A DNA stretch of 30,144 nt from Pseudaeromonas sp038247115 (lineage in GTDB: Bacteria; Pseudomonadota; Gammaproteobacteria; Enterobacterales; Aeromonadaceae): assembly GCA_038247115.1 (NCBI GenBank), contig JBBRVG010000054.1:1-30144 (forward strand), read 5' to 3'. The position numbers were made by a program, and so were the translations under genes. Within the stretch, counting starts at the first letter, position 1, and each line of letters begins with the position of its first letter. The notes beneath the pieces are model-generated. The model worked only from the letters and a program-made list of their open reading frames with translations, was not told the DNA's origin and did not search any database. Positions 7,082 through 14,556 of this stretch are shown one piece after another.

Positions 7082-7111
7082 GTGAAGATGTTAGCTTGAT
7101 AGAAAGATCTG

Positions 7112-7139
7112 TTAACTGGTGCTATATTTAGCACCGTTA
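7112..7139. promoter_or_regulatory. Palindromic operator of the antitoxin/toxin cassette
   Basis: GGTGCTA (7118-7124) and TAGCACC (7129-7135) are a perfect 7-bp inverted repeat around TATT, and the outer TTAAC/GTTAA pair extends it with one extra base on the left. It lies 25 bp before the antitoxin start and contains TATATT, a likely -10 box. This is the usual layout for autorepression by Phd/YefM antitoxins. Confidence 0.65.
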
Positions 7140-7160
7140 AGTCGCTATGGAGACCTGCTG

Positions 7161-7610
7161 ATGCAGGTGAAATTCTCATCAGATGTGGTTCCTCTTTCCG
7201 ATCTGAAGGTGAACCTAGGTAAAATCGTTACGCAAACTGTCGAAACTCAACGATCCAACCTTCTTACCAGCCGCAGGCGTGGGGTTGCTATCGTTCAATC
7301 ACTCGTAGAGTATGAAAGTCGAGAAAAAGAATGTGCTTTCCTCAGAGCTGTAGCCCAAGGCCTTACTGAGGCTAATGAAGGGAAGACGCTTAGCATCGAA
7401 GACGAGACTTGGATTAATTTAATGAAAATCAGCATTACCGAGTCTGCGTATCAAGATCTAGCAGATATACACCAACACTACATGCTTGATGGAATCGAAC
7501 ATATCGGGAAAAAGCACATAAACGAAGTTTTCCCCAAAATTGATATTCTTAATGATCATCCTAAGATTGGTCGGATATTTCCCGAATGTGGCGTAGTGAG
7601 CAATGCTTAA
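7161..7610 (+). pseudogene. Phd/YefM-type antitoxin fused in frame to a truncated RelE/ParE-type toxin
   Basis: The antitoxin part (residues 1-87) reads MQVKFSSDVVPLSDLKVNLG, then NLLTSRRRGVAIVQSLVEYE, matching the DNA-binding Phd/YefM fold. From Met88 (ATG 7422) the text ISITESAYQDLADIHQHYM and then DHPKIGRIFPE matches the N-terminal two-thirds of a RelE/ParE ribonuclease- or gyrase-type toxin. Toxins of this family are about 90-100 residues; this one stops after 62, without the usual C-terminal strand. In the +1 frame the antitoxin would end RLGLI followed by TAA overlapping the toxin ATG, so one extra base near 7401-7406 probably caused the fusion. GGAGA at 7149-7153 is the ribosome binding site. 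The antitoxin may still bind the operator; the toxin is probably dead. Confidence 0.72.
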
Positions 7611-7628
7611 AAAGCATGTAGCCAGTAG

Positions 7629-7711
7629 ACTTAACAAATAAATCAACTTAGCTTCAGCCATTCTGGATTCGCCGGACCCGCTACGCGGGCCGGTTATTAA
7701 AAATGTTATGT
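7629..7711 (+). other. attC site (83 bp), type I
   Basis: R'' ACTTAAC is at 7629-7635 and R' GTTATGT at 7705-7711. The arm CCGGACCCGCTACGCGGGCC is present, but the AGCCATTCTGGATTC arm is degraded relative to the other type I sites. Confidence 0.9.
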
Positions 7712-7723
7712 GTAGGAATCCCG

Positions 7724-8797
7724 ATGCTTGACCGCGAATCATCCTTACGACTAAACCTCCTGCGATTTCCTCTCATTGTTGGCGTCGTGTTTATACATGC
7801 TTACTCCACTACAATAGGCTTAGCTGGCGGAGAGATAGGTGTGAGTCAACCCAATTTAATTGCTGATTTCGTAAGAAACTTTATTTCACAGGGTGTTGCA
7901 AGAATAGCCGTTCCATTGTTTTTCTTGATGTCCGGCTATCTGTTCTTTGCCGGACTCGAATGGTCAAAAGAAAACTACGTAGCAAAACTTAAAAGCAGAA
8001 CAAAAACGCTGCTAATCCCTTTTCTCTTTTGGAACATCGCAACCCTGTTAGCAATTGCACTGGCGCAAGCAATTCCAGCCACAAAAATCTTTTTTTCTGG
8101 CAACAGTCCACCAATAGCCACTTTTGATATTTTCGATTATTTCAATGCAATACCAGGCCTCACTCGAAACCCAATAGCTTATCAGTTTTGGTTTATAAGA
8201 GATCTAATAGTTCTTGTGCTGTTAGCACCCCTGATTAATGTTGCCATTAGATTTTCACCCCTGCCCTTCCTTATCCTAATACTATTTTATTGGCTAATGG
8301 GTGACCAGCTCGCATCGGCACCATCATCAGAAGCGCTTTTATTTTTTTCTGTGGGTGCGTATTTAGGCTCAACGAAGAAAAGCTTATTTTGTTTCGACAA
8401 GTTCGGACCAGTGATTATCGGTTTGTATATTACTGTTTCTGTCGTTGACACGATCAGCATCAATCAATTATTTAATCCGTATTTACATAAGTTTGGCGTT
8501 ACTTTAGGGGTGTTTTGTGCTTTGTTTTCCACAAAACTCATCGCGCAGAATGATAAGTTAAATTCGTTGCTTGTACGGCTGAGCAGAGTAAGTTTTTTTG
8601 TGTACGCGGCTCATGAGCCACTGTTAACAATCCTAAGAAAAATCTCCTACAAGATATTAATTCCAGAGTCGTCATTTACCATTCTGTTCTTGTATTTTTT
8701 TGTCCCAATAATAACTATCACTTTCGCCGTCGTAGCCTATCGTGGGCTTACCCGTGTCGCACCAAAATTTGTCAGCATTGTTGCCGGTGGTCGCTAA
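7724..8797 (+). CDS. Acyltransferase 3 family membrane protein (cassette)
   Basis: A 357-residue polytopic inner-membrane protein with about ten hydrophobic segments. The N-terminus has the acyltransferase-3 pattern LNLLRFPLIVGVVFIHAYS with His25, followed by VPLFFLMSGYLFF; conserved Arg and His near the first helix are the putative active site. These enzymes O-acylate sugars of lipopolysaccharide, capsule or other glycans; the acceptor cannot be read from sequence. ATG 7724 is preferred over 7703, because 7703 lies in the attC and AGGA at 7714-7717 is 6 bases before 7724. Cassette start GTTATGTGTA matches R'' TACACATAAC, so it is intact. It is an unusually long cassette gene. Confidence 0.85.
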   Translation: MLDRESSLRLNLLRFPLIVGVVFIHAYSTTIGLAGGEIGVSQPNLIADFVRNFISQGVARIAVPLFFLMSGYLFFAGLEWSKENYVAKLKSRTKTLLIPFLFWNIATLLAIALAQAIPATKIFFSGNSPPIATFDIFDYFNAIPGLTRNPIAYQFWFIRDLIVLVLLAPLINVAIRFSPLPFLILILFYWLMGDQLASAPSSEALLFFSVGAYLGSTKKSLFCFDKFGPVIIGLYITVSVVDTISINQLFNPYLHKFGVTLGVFCALFSTKLIAQNDKLNSLLVRLSRVSFFVYAAHEPLLTILRKISYKILIPESSFTILFLYFFVPIITITFAVVAYRGLTRVAPKFVSIVAGGR

Positions 8798-8800
8798 TAC

Positions 8801-8870
8801 ACATAACCCGACAGTCCACACGGACGCAGCGCGATAAACCCGCGCAGCGCCGGTGACTTCTACGTTAGAG
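8801..8870 (+). other. attC site (70 bp), distinct type
   Basis: R'' ACATAAC is at 8801-8807 and R' GTTAGAG at 8864-8870. The arms GCAGCGCG/CGCGCAGCGC and the CCGGTGA motif resemble the short attC sites common in mobile integrons, unlike types I and II in this array. Confidence 0.85.
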
Positions 8871-8890
8871 CGGCTCTTGGTAGAAAGCAT

Positions 8891-9172
8891 ATGAAGAAAG
8901 CAATAGCCACAATCCTGAATCTTATCAGCATGGGAGCAAGTTCGGAAATGCAAAGCACAGCTCAAGGTTATTGGAGCATTGGCACAAGTAAGACTTGGAG
9001 TAAAACAGATCTGGATATTGCATTTGCAGTGTTGATTAGTCTAAAGGATAAACATGGCGAACAATTAAATTTCATCGTCCAGGATCTCCATAAAGAAGGC
9101 ACACCAACTAAAGATGGTGAAAAAAACAGGTCCAGTTTTAATAAAAATCTACGCTTACCCACCAAACAGTGA
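8891..9172 (+). CDS. Small hypothetical protein, probably cut short by an IS remnant
   Basis: Up to 93 residues, starting MKKAIATILNLISMGASSE, followed by a polar region with QLNFIVQDLHKEGTPTK. The upstream purine stretch AGAAAG is a weak ribosome binding site. It is the first frame of the cassette that starts at 8865. Its 3' end runs into transposase-derived sequence from about 9170, so the natural C-terminus may be missing. The family is not recognised; moderate doubt remains that it is a real gene. Confidence 0.4.
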   Translation: MKKAIATILNLISMGASSEMQSTAQGYWSIGTSKTWSKTDLDIAFAVLISLKDKHGEQLNFIVQDLHKEGTPTKDGEKNRSSFNKNLRLPTKQ

Positions 9173-9415
9173 AACTGACCGTGAGCTTAAATAAGTTGGC
9201 CTTATATATAGAATACTTTTTCAAAACCCTGAAATCAGAACTGATATATGACAACTTCTGGGGCAATATCAGCCGACTGCGCGACAAGGTTGACCACCAT
9301 ATTCGTCATTTTTATAACCGAATCCGCCTGCACAGCAGCCTGAATTATCTGTCTCCGATATAATGAAAAAGCGGATTAACAACAACGCGTGTCCATTTTA
9401 TCGGGGCAACATCAT
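9170..9415 (+). mobile_element. Remnant of an IS3-family element (3' end only)
   Basis: It contains the last 55 or so codons of an orfB transposase and the following end region, including a terminal-like segment ATTTTATCGGGGC at about 9395-9407. It joins the middle of an attC arm just to the right. The left end, orfA and most of orfB are absent. Boundaries are approximate because the left junction is not marked by a visible repeat. Confidence 0.6.
9199..9363 (+). pseudogene. C-terminal fragment of an IS3-family transposase (OrfB)
   Basis: The text ALYIEYFFKTLKSELIYDNF, then FYNRIRLHSSLNYLSPI, matches the C-terminal end of the DDE integrase core of IS3-family OrfB proteins: the region with the final catalytic Glu helix (FFKTLKSEL) followed by YN..R.HSSL.Y.SP. 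The first two catalytic Asp residues and the whole N-terminal half are missing, so it cannot be active. The frame opens at 9169 without a credible start signal. Confidence 0.75.
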
Positions 9416-9473
9416 CGCTTCGCTATCTGGGACGCGCATAAAGCACGCGCGCCCCATAACTAAAATGCTATAT
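9404..9473 (+). other. Damaged attC (type II), left arm replaced by IS sequence
   Basis: The right two-thirds match type II sites (CGCTTCGCT, TGGGACGCGC and GCGCGCCCCATAACTAAAATG). The R' box is mutated to GCTATAT at 9467-9473, and the left R''/L'' arm is replaced by the IS remnant. Confidence 0.7.
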
Positions 9474-9515
9474 TGGCAATATCGTTTTAAATAAAAATAT
9501 TACCAGGAGAAAGGA

Positions 9516-10550
9516 TTGGGATCCTCGCCCCCAAAAAATAGAGTAATTTGGCTAGATTTAGCTAAGGGCATTGCTATTATTTGCACAATAATAGGTCACA
9601 CAGCACCTTATGGCAGTGATATAAGGAATATAATTTTTTCATTTCATATGCCTCTATTTTTCTTGCTTTCAGGCTATACAATAAAACGAAAAGAGCAAGA
9701 AAAGACTAGCGCTGTATTAATCAATGACTTCAAAAGACTAATTATTCCAGTTTTAATAACTCAAGCTATTAGTATAATTTTCTTAATATCTTTCAAACAT
9801 GACCCGCCAGGGTTTACACTCCTTACTGCAATAAAGAAAATCCTTTGGGGGAATGGTTGTAACTATTACACACTCAAAGGTATTGGTGCTACTTGGTTTT
9901 TGATCGCACTATTTTATGCAAGATTATTATATCGGATGATATTAGGTATCGAATTTGCTTATCGAACAATATTCATTTTATTCTTGGCGCTCGCTTTCTC
10001 TTTAGTCGGCAAAAAGATTTGGCTACCCCAGAGTTTTGATTTGGCTTTCGTCGCAATGCTATTTATGGAAGGTGGTTACATTCTGAAAAACAATATAAAA
10101 GAAAAAGACTCGGTCATCATGAAAGTTATAGCTATATTTTCATTTCTAATTTGGTCTTACTATACGTGGCATGAAGGAGTTTACATAGAATTAGCTACAA
10201 GAATGTACCCTCATTTCATCGCCAGTATTTTGTTAGCATTTTTAGGATGTTTATGCGTGATTCATTTGAGTAAATCATTGAGCACAACTTTCATTTCAGA
10301 TAAGTTAGTATTTATCGGAAAGCATTCGCTAGATCTGCTATGTATTCATTCTCTCGATGGCTATTACCAATCACTCTGGGAATATACTAATTACTTTGGA
10401 GAATCCGAGTTTAATTTTCTCAATGAGATATTAAGCCCCATATCAAGGGTAATTCTAGATATAGTTATTTTAGCGTTATGGGTATACATAAATAACAATT
10501 TTATTAAAAAATCAACATCCAGACTAAAGGTTGATATAACAAAAATTTGA
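9516..10550 (+). CDS. Acyltransferase 3 family membrane protein (fucose 4-O-acetylase-like)
   Basis: A 344-residue polytopic membrane protein. The N-terminal motif WLDLAKGIAIICTIIGHTAP with His28, then FHMPLFFLLSGYTIK, is typical of the acyltransferase-3 subgroup that includes fucose 4-O-acetylase and related sugar O-acetylases. About ten membrane segments follow. It probably transfers acetyl groups to a surface glycan. The start is TTG 9516, with AGGAG at 9505-9509 six bases upstream; no ATG is nearby. Its 3' end contains ATATAAC at 10534-10540, which complements the (mutated) cassette start GCTATAT and so looks like its own R'' box; the rest of that attC is missing. It is only distantly similar to the acyltransferase at 7724. 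Confidence 0.85.
   Translation: MGSSPPKNRVIWLDLAKGIAIICTIIGHTAPYGSDIRNIIFSFHMPLFFLLSGYTIKRKEQEKTSAVLINDFKRLIIPVLITQAISIIFLISFKHDPPGFTLLTAIKKILWGNGCNYYTLKGIGATWFLIALFYARLLYRMILGIEFAYRTIFILFLALAFSLVGKKIWLPQSFDLAFVAMLFMEGGYILKNNIKEKDSVIMKVIAIFSFLIWSYYTWHEGVYIELATRMYPHFIASILLAFLGCLCVIHLSKSLSTTFISDKLVFIGKHSLDLLCIHSLDGYYQSLWEYTNYFGESEFNFLNEILSPISRVILDIVILALWVYINNNFIKKSTSRLKVDITKI
10534..10546 (+). other. Truncated attC marking the end of the cassette array
   Basis: The R'' box ATATAAC is followed by AAAAAT and then GC-richer unrelated sequence. No L', R' or stem arms follow. The box pairs with this cassette's own start at 9467, apart from one C for T change. Confidence 0.5.
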
Positions 10551-10993
10551 AAATAGACGGCATCCATGCCGCCGCTCAAGCAAAAGTTATTACAACGCTC
10601 GACAAGAGCGCCACCGAAGGTTCGTGGGTGATCTTCCTTTTTCATACGATCCTGCCAGGGGCGAACTGGTACACAGCCGTCGAGACCTCCGACATGACGG
10701 CGAGCATCGGTCACGCGAAAAATGGCGGAAGGATCTGGATCGACACCGTCGAGACGATCGGGGCGTACTGGCTTGCACAAAAGAACATAACACCGATTTT
10801 CTCCGCGGCGACGGGGCGCGAACGTTCCAAGCACTGGGCTTGGACACCGCCGAGCGGTTACCCGACGGGAAAAAACCTCCGCGTCACGGTGTCGGGCGGA
10901 ACGTTAAGTCAGAACGGCAAAGCACTCGCGTGGAATCCACACAGTTTTTACGAGGTATCCCTTGATGCGCTCTCGCTGGATTGGGCGCAATGA
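10547..10993 (+). pseudogene. C-terminal fragment resembling a polysaccharide deacetylase
   Basis: About 148 codons in one frame, much GC-richer than the cassettes to its left. The segments SWVIFLFHTIL and GGRIWIDTVETIGAYWLAQK resemble the end of a polysaccharide deacetylase-like (carbohydrate esterase 4) domain, followed by a beta-rich tail (NLRVTVSGGTLSQNGKAL). The N-terminal catalytic part with the metal-binding Asp and His residues is absent. There is no ribosome binding site, and the only possible start is a TTG overlapping the previous stop. I read it as a foreign gene fragment brought in by the rearrangement that ended the array. The family assignment is tentative. Confidence 0.45.
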
Positions 10994-11160
10994 TTCGATA
11001 AGTCTGACCAGCTCGTCACTGTGCTGTCAGCAGTATCTTGGCGGCCAATTGATGTCCAATTTGAATACCAGCCATGGCGCTGTTTTCTTCTGGGGTGTTA
11101 GCAGTCCAGTCTAAACATCGACACCTGCGCCCAGCTGTTCTTTGTTATCCGGATGTGCGA
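10990..11160 (+). repeat. Internal fragment of the ~505-bp repeated cassette
   Basis: It matches the middle of the repeated cassette (for example 4090-4250): the shared landmarks are CTGTCAGCAG, ATCTTGG.GGCCAATTG, GGCGCTGTTTTCTTCTG, GGTGTTAGCAG and TTCTTTGTT. It has neither attC nor cassette start. It shows that cassette DNA once extended beyond the present array edge. Confidence 0.8.
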
Positions 11161-11215
11161 ATAGCCAAAGCACTATCTAATTAGACACACGACAGCATAT
11201 GAGAGCCGCCAACCC

Positions 11216-12475
11216 ATGCGCATCATCTATTTATTCACCATATTACTTTTTTCTTCTGCCCAAACCGTACTTGCTGCGGATTGGCTGAGTCACTATTACG
11301 AACATCCGACACCAGAACGCTTTGTTTCAGAAGTCCAGGCGATGAGTAAAGCCGGGAGCCTGAGTAATCCAAACACGGCATCGGCAATATCTGTATTTCT
11401 GGGCCGAGTCATGGCGGCAAACCCAACGCAAATCGACGCTTGGTTGGCTGAACTTGAAGGCCTGAAAGGAATCGATCGTCAAACGGTGCTCATGGCAGCC
11501 AGCCTTTCGGCAACAAAAGAAGCGCAGGTCTATATTGACCGCCAGCCGGATGCCGAAAAGTATCGCGCCAAGCCGATTGACATCAGAGCTCTAGAACCCA
11601 AGCACCCGACAGTTTTAGACATGCTGTGGGCCGACTTCTTTGCAACTGGCGATGCATTACCCGTCAGACGTATTGTTGTTGCATTGAATTACGACAAATA
11701 CTCAGGGGCTCTTGAGCGATACGCCAAGTCTGAAAAAACAGCACAGGACCGCAACGAGGCGATTCTTGATGCCGTGTTCAAAGCAGCCATGTGGTCACTG
11801 GAATCTAATACACAACAACATCCCCGTGTTGGCCAAATACTCGATCAGATCTACTTCTCGGGAAAACTGACACAACCGGAACAAGTCTGGCTTGCCGCCA
11901 TTCTTGCCAAGGCAATGCCGGAGCAATATGAATTAACTCATCCAGCTGATGGGAAAATGATCTTCAAGCGCAAGGTACCCGTTCAAAACAACTCTGGCTG
12001 GCGCGATAGCAACGGTAAACCGGCAAGCGAGACGGGATCCATGAAGTCCATCGATGGCTTTGGCGGCTTGCTACTGGCAACGACGGATGACGACTGGGAA
12101 AAGAAGTGGAACACGTCACCAGAAACCAAGCCTAAATTCACCGCGGCGGGTCGTGTTCCATATGGCAAGACGATCTACATCCTTACATTCTTCGCCAACC
12201 CCAAGGTGGATCCTCAGGGTAACGCCGAGGTGCGATGTGACCTCCGCCTACTGGATCCCGCAGGCCATGTTGCCCTGCAAAAGAAAGACACCGACTGCTA
12301 TAGCGGGGCCCTGCAAGGAAGCCCCTACGCTCAACGACTGTCAGCGCCAGTACTCGCCTTCTCCGGTGAGCCAGGTGACCCGGAGGGAACTTGGTTGATC
12401 GAAGTAATTCTTCGGGATACCGTGCGGCAGGTGGAGCTGCCACTGCGTACTTCGTTCGAGCTGACGCGGACTTAA
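11216..12475 (+). CDS. Secreted hypothetical protein with helical N-terminal and beta-rich C-terminal parts
   Basis: A 419-residue protein with a clear signal peptide (MRIIYLFTILLFSSAQTVLA, cleavage after Ala20), so it is periplasmic or exported. Residues 20-240 are mainly helical, with repeated Ala- and Leu-rich helices. Residues from about 290 (KFTAAGRVPYGKTIYILTFF) to the end look like a beta-sandwich, including RCDLRLLDPAGHV and a final WLIEVILRDTVRQVELPL strand pair. Two Cys residues in that half could form a disulfide. No family is recognised with certainty. It has a purine-rich but weak ribosome binding site (GAGAG) and stands alone between the array remains and a small membrane gene. 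Confidence 0.75.
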   Translation: MRIIYLFTILLFSSAQTVLAADWLSHYYEHPTPERFVSEVQAMSKAGSLSNPNTASAISVFLGRVMAANPTQIDAWLAELEGLKGIDRQTVLMAASLSATKEAQVYIDRQPDAEKYRAKPIDIRALEPKHPTVLDMLWADFFATGDALPVRRIVVALNYDKYSGALERYAKSEKTAQDRNEAILDAVFKAAMWSLESNTQQHPRVGQILDQIYFSGKLTQPEQVWLAAILAKAMPEQYELTHPADGKMIFKRKVPVQNNSGWRDSNGKPASETGSMKSIDGFGGLLLATTDDDWEKKWNTSPETKPKFTAAGRVPYGKTIYILTFFANPKVDPQGNAEVRCDLRLLDPAGHVALQKKDTDCYSGALQGSPYAQRLSAPVLAFSGEPGDPEGTWLIEVILRDTVRQVELPLRTSFELTRT

Positions 12476-12551
12476 GCGCAGCTGTCACTCCGGGCCTTCC
12501 GCGACTCATCGCCAGGGCCGCTCTCATATCGATTTAACGTAAGGACCGTTC

Positions 12552-12869
12552 ATGGAATCAATATTGATCTTCACTGCCGAGCTATTGGTTACAACCGCAT
12601 TTCTTTGGCTAGGTATGAAGTTGACGCAGACAATTACTGGTACAGGTTGGAGTGGTGAATACTGTCAATTTCGTTATTTGGCGTTAGCGGCCTTGGCATC
12701 TTGTATCAGCAGTATGATTCCATACATAGGCTTCCTCTTGTCATGGATTGTCCTATTAGGCTTGTTGATTAAATTTACAGAAACATCATTGAAGGATGTA
12801 CTCATCATGGTTGTGTTTGCAAAAGTTTTGTCATTTATAGCTACGGTATATCTTTTTGTATTAATTTAA
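12552..12869 (+). CDS. Small integral membrane protein
   Basis: A 105-residue protein with about four hydrophobic segments (ILIFTAELLVTTAFLWLGM, YLALAALASCI, MIPYIGFLLSWIVLLGLLI, VLIMVVFAKVLSFIATVYLF). AAGGA at 12541-12545 lies 6 bases before the ATG. No known family is recognised. Its size, segment order and the end of its third segment (LLGLLIKF against LFGMLQTY) resemble the protein encoded at 13079, so the two may be diverged paralogues. Confidence 0.7.
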   Translation: MESILIFTAELLVTTAFLWLGMKLTQTITGTGWSGEYCQFRYLALAALASCISSMIPYIGFLLSWIVLLGLLIKFTETSLKDVLIMVVFAKVLSFIATVYLFVLI

Positions 12870-12910
12870 GCTGGCACTGCAAGAAATGGCTGTGAATCCA
12901 TTGAAGGAAC

Positions 12911-12949
12911 TCTACATTGCATCCACCACTCATCATGGGGTAATGTAGA
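12911..12949. other. Hairpin in the 209-bp gap between two small membrane genes
   Basis: TCTACATT (12911-12918) and AATGTAGA (12942-12949) are perfectly complementary around a 23-base loop. No run of T follows, so it is not a standard intrinsic terminator. Nothing else is visible in this gap. Confidence 0.35.
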
Positions 12950-13078
12950 TTCCTAATCGAGTGGCCAAAACCATTCTGGGACGAATATCAGCGATACTCG
13001 ACCATTATCCACACCAATATCGACTTGTTTCAAATCAATACATCAATCACGTCATTGGCAATAATACAGGATATATTT

Positions 13079-13405
13079 ATGCCCGCCGCTTCACACTCTA
13101 TCGTTCTTTCTGCTGTCACTGTCTTCGCACTGGCGATTATTCCGGTCAAAATTGCGGCCTCTATAGTGGGTGCCGGGAGGCAAACGATTCCCTGGTGTAT
13201 CGCTAGTGTGTTAGCCGCCACGTTAGCCAGCTTTCTTTTATATAAAATCTGCGGCGGCGGATTCATCGGGATTATTCTTGCCCTGTTCGGGATGCTTCAA
13301 ACCTATAAGATACTGCTACAAACATCATTCGCGGGCGCGATTGGCCTATCGGTGCTCGCGTTACTCATTCAAGTGGGAACGCTGCAGTTTTTAGGCAGCC
13401 TGTGA
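13079..13405 (+). CDS. Small integral membrane protein
   Basis: A 108-residue protein from ATG 13079, chosen because ACAGGA at 13066-13071 lies 7 bases upstream; the frame is open further upstream without good signals. It has about four membrane segments (SIVLSAVTVFALAIIPVKIA, IPWCIASVLAATLASFLLY, FIGIILALFGMLQTY, AGAIGLSVLALLIQVG). The organisation is like that of the 12552 product. Function unknown. Confidence 0.65.
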   Translation: MPAASHSIVLSAVTVFALAIIPVKIAASIVGAGRQTIPWCIASVLAATLASFLLYKICGGGFIGIILALFGMLQTYKILLQTSFAGAIGLSVLALLIQVGTLQFLGSL

Positions 13406-13524
13406 TGTTGTCGCCTGGATATATGCAGGCTGCCCCCACCCGGCTGGCATATGTCAAACCCGTGGCCTGCATCAGGCGGCGACCTTGAATACCATTGTCA
13501 GGCCTGGTTGGCCCGGAGTAAGAG

Positions 13525-13893
13525 ATGTCCACGCTACAAGTTACAGAGATCAAGGCATTCGTCCCGGCAAAGGATTTCGAACTATCCAAGCAGTTCTATC
13601 AGGATCTGGGGTTTACGATGGCTTCAGAAGGGGGTGGGATCGCCTACTTTCACTTGGGCCATGCCAGCTTTTTGCTGCAGGATTTCTGCGCCGAATCCTT
13701 GGCCGAGAATTTTATGATGCATCTCCTGGTCGAGGATGTGGAGGCCTGGTGGAACCAGGTGCAAGCCAGTGGTGTGCTGACAAAGTACGGCGTTCGGGTT
13801 ACTGAATTGGTGGATCAGCCGTGGCGGATGCGCGACTTCTGTCTGTACGATCCGTCAGGCGTGCTCTGGCGCATTGGCCAGAATCTGGAGTAA
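13525..13893 (+). CDS. VOC (glyoxalase/bleomycin-resistance-type) family protein
   Basis: A 122-residue single-domain protein with the paired beta-alpha-beta-beta-beta layout of vicinal oxygen chelate proteins: IKAFVPAKDFELSKQFYQDL with GFTMASEGGGIAYFHLG, then HLLVEDVEAWWNQVQASGV, ending RDFCLYDPSGVLWRIGQN. The last motif (DPSG..W.I) is typical of the family. Members act as lyases, dioxygenases or drug-binding proteins, and the substrate cannot be read here. GGAG 6 bases before ATG 13525 supports the start. Confidence 0.88.
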   Translation: MSTLQVTEIKAFVPAKDFELSKQFYQDLGFTMASEGGGIAYFHLGHASFLLQDFCAESLAENFMMHLLVEDVEAWWNQVQASGVLTKYGVRVTELVDQPWRMRDFCLYDPSGVLWRIGQNLE

Positions 13894-14079
13894 GAATCCT
13901 CAATCCTGCCGAAGAATAGTAAGCCAGAATCATGAATGACACAGCAACCGCCGCTGTGGCCAGCCCGAAATGAATTCTGCGTGCAGCAGGTCTGTGGCAA
14001 CCATCTTCAATAGCAGCCAGCGCTCGTTGGCAGATGCAACCCGCGATTGAATAAACCAATACAGCCTTAATGGTGCGTC

Positions 14080-14556
14080 ATGAAACTAAGAGAATTCAAA
14101 GGATCTGATTTTCCGCAGCTTATCGAATGGATTAACTCAGACGAGCTGAACTATCTATGGGGCGGGCCTACCTATACATTTCCCCTGACGGTTGAGCAAA
14201 TCCATACTCACTGCGGTCAAGATGAAATTTTTGCCTACATGCTCGATGGGGATGGCGAACCCGCCGGATTTGTTGAGCTCTATAAAATTACAGAAACGCA
14301 TTATCGGATTTGTCGGGTATTCATCGCTGATGCTTATCGCGGAAAAGGACTCTCCAAATCCATGTTGAACTTACTCATCGAGAAAGCGCGGCTCGATTAT
14401 TCCGCGACCAAGCTGAGCCTGGCCGTTTTTGCACATAACCGCATTGCCAGAAAAAGTTATGAATCCTTGGGCTTTCAATCCGTCGAGACAGAAATCGGCA
14501 GCCGATGGGTGGCAGACACCCGCTGGGATTTGATTCGTATGGAAAAGCAGTTATAA
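14080..14556 (+). CDS. GNAT family N-acetyltransferase (RimI/RimJ-like)
   Basis: A 158-residue single GNAT domain. It starts KLREFKGSDFPQLIEWINSD, as in RimJ/RimL-type enzymes. Motif A is seen as RVFIADAYRGKGLSKSMLNL (consensus R/Q-x-x-G-x-G/A, here RGKGLS), which binds the acetyl-CoA pyrophosphate, followed by LSLAVFAHNRIARKSYESLG, the usual N-x-x-A-x-x-x-Y-x-x-x-G helix. The acceptor is unknown. The ribosome binding site is weak. Confidence 0.9.
   Translation: MKLREFKGSDFPQLIEWINSDELNYLWGGPTYTFPLTVEQIHTHCGQDEIFAYMLDGDGEPAGFVELYKITETHYRICRVFIADAYRGKGLSKSMLNLLIEKARLDYSATKLSLAVFAHNRIARKSYESLGFQSVETEIGSRWVADTRWDLIRMEKQL

Noticed and set aside
10391..10847. - strand frames across the array edge and deacetylase-like fragment
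   Set aside because: They span the composition break and have no start signals; + strand frames explain the region better.
10902..10909. GTTAAGTC as the start partner of the lone attC at 19728
   Set aside because: Only 8 bases match and it lies inside the deacetylase-like frame 9 kb away; likely chance.
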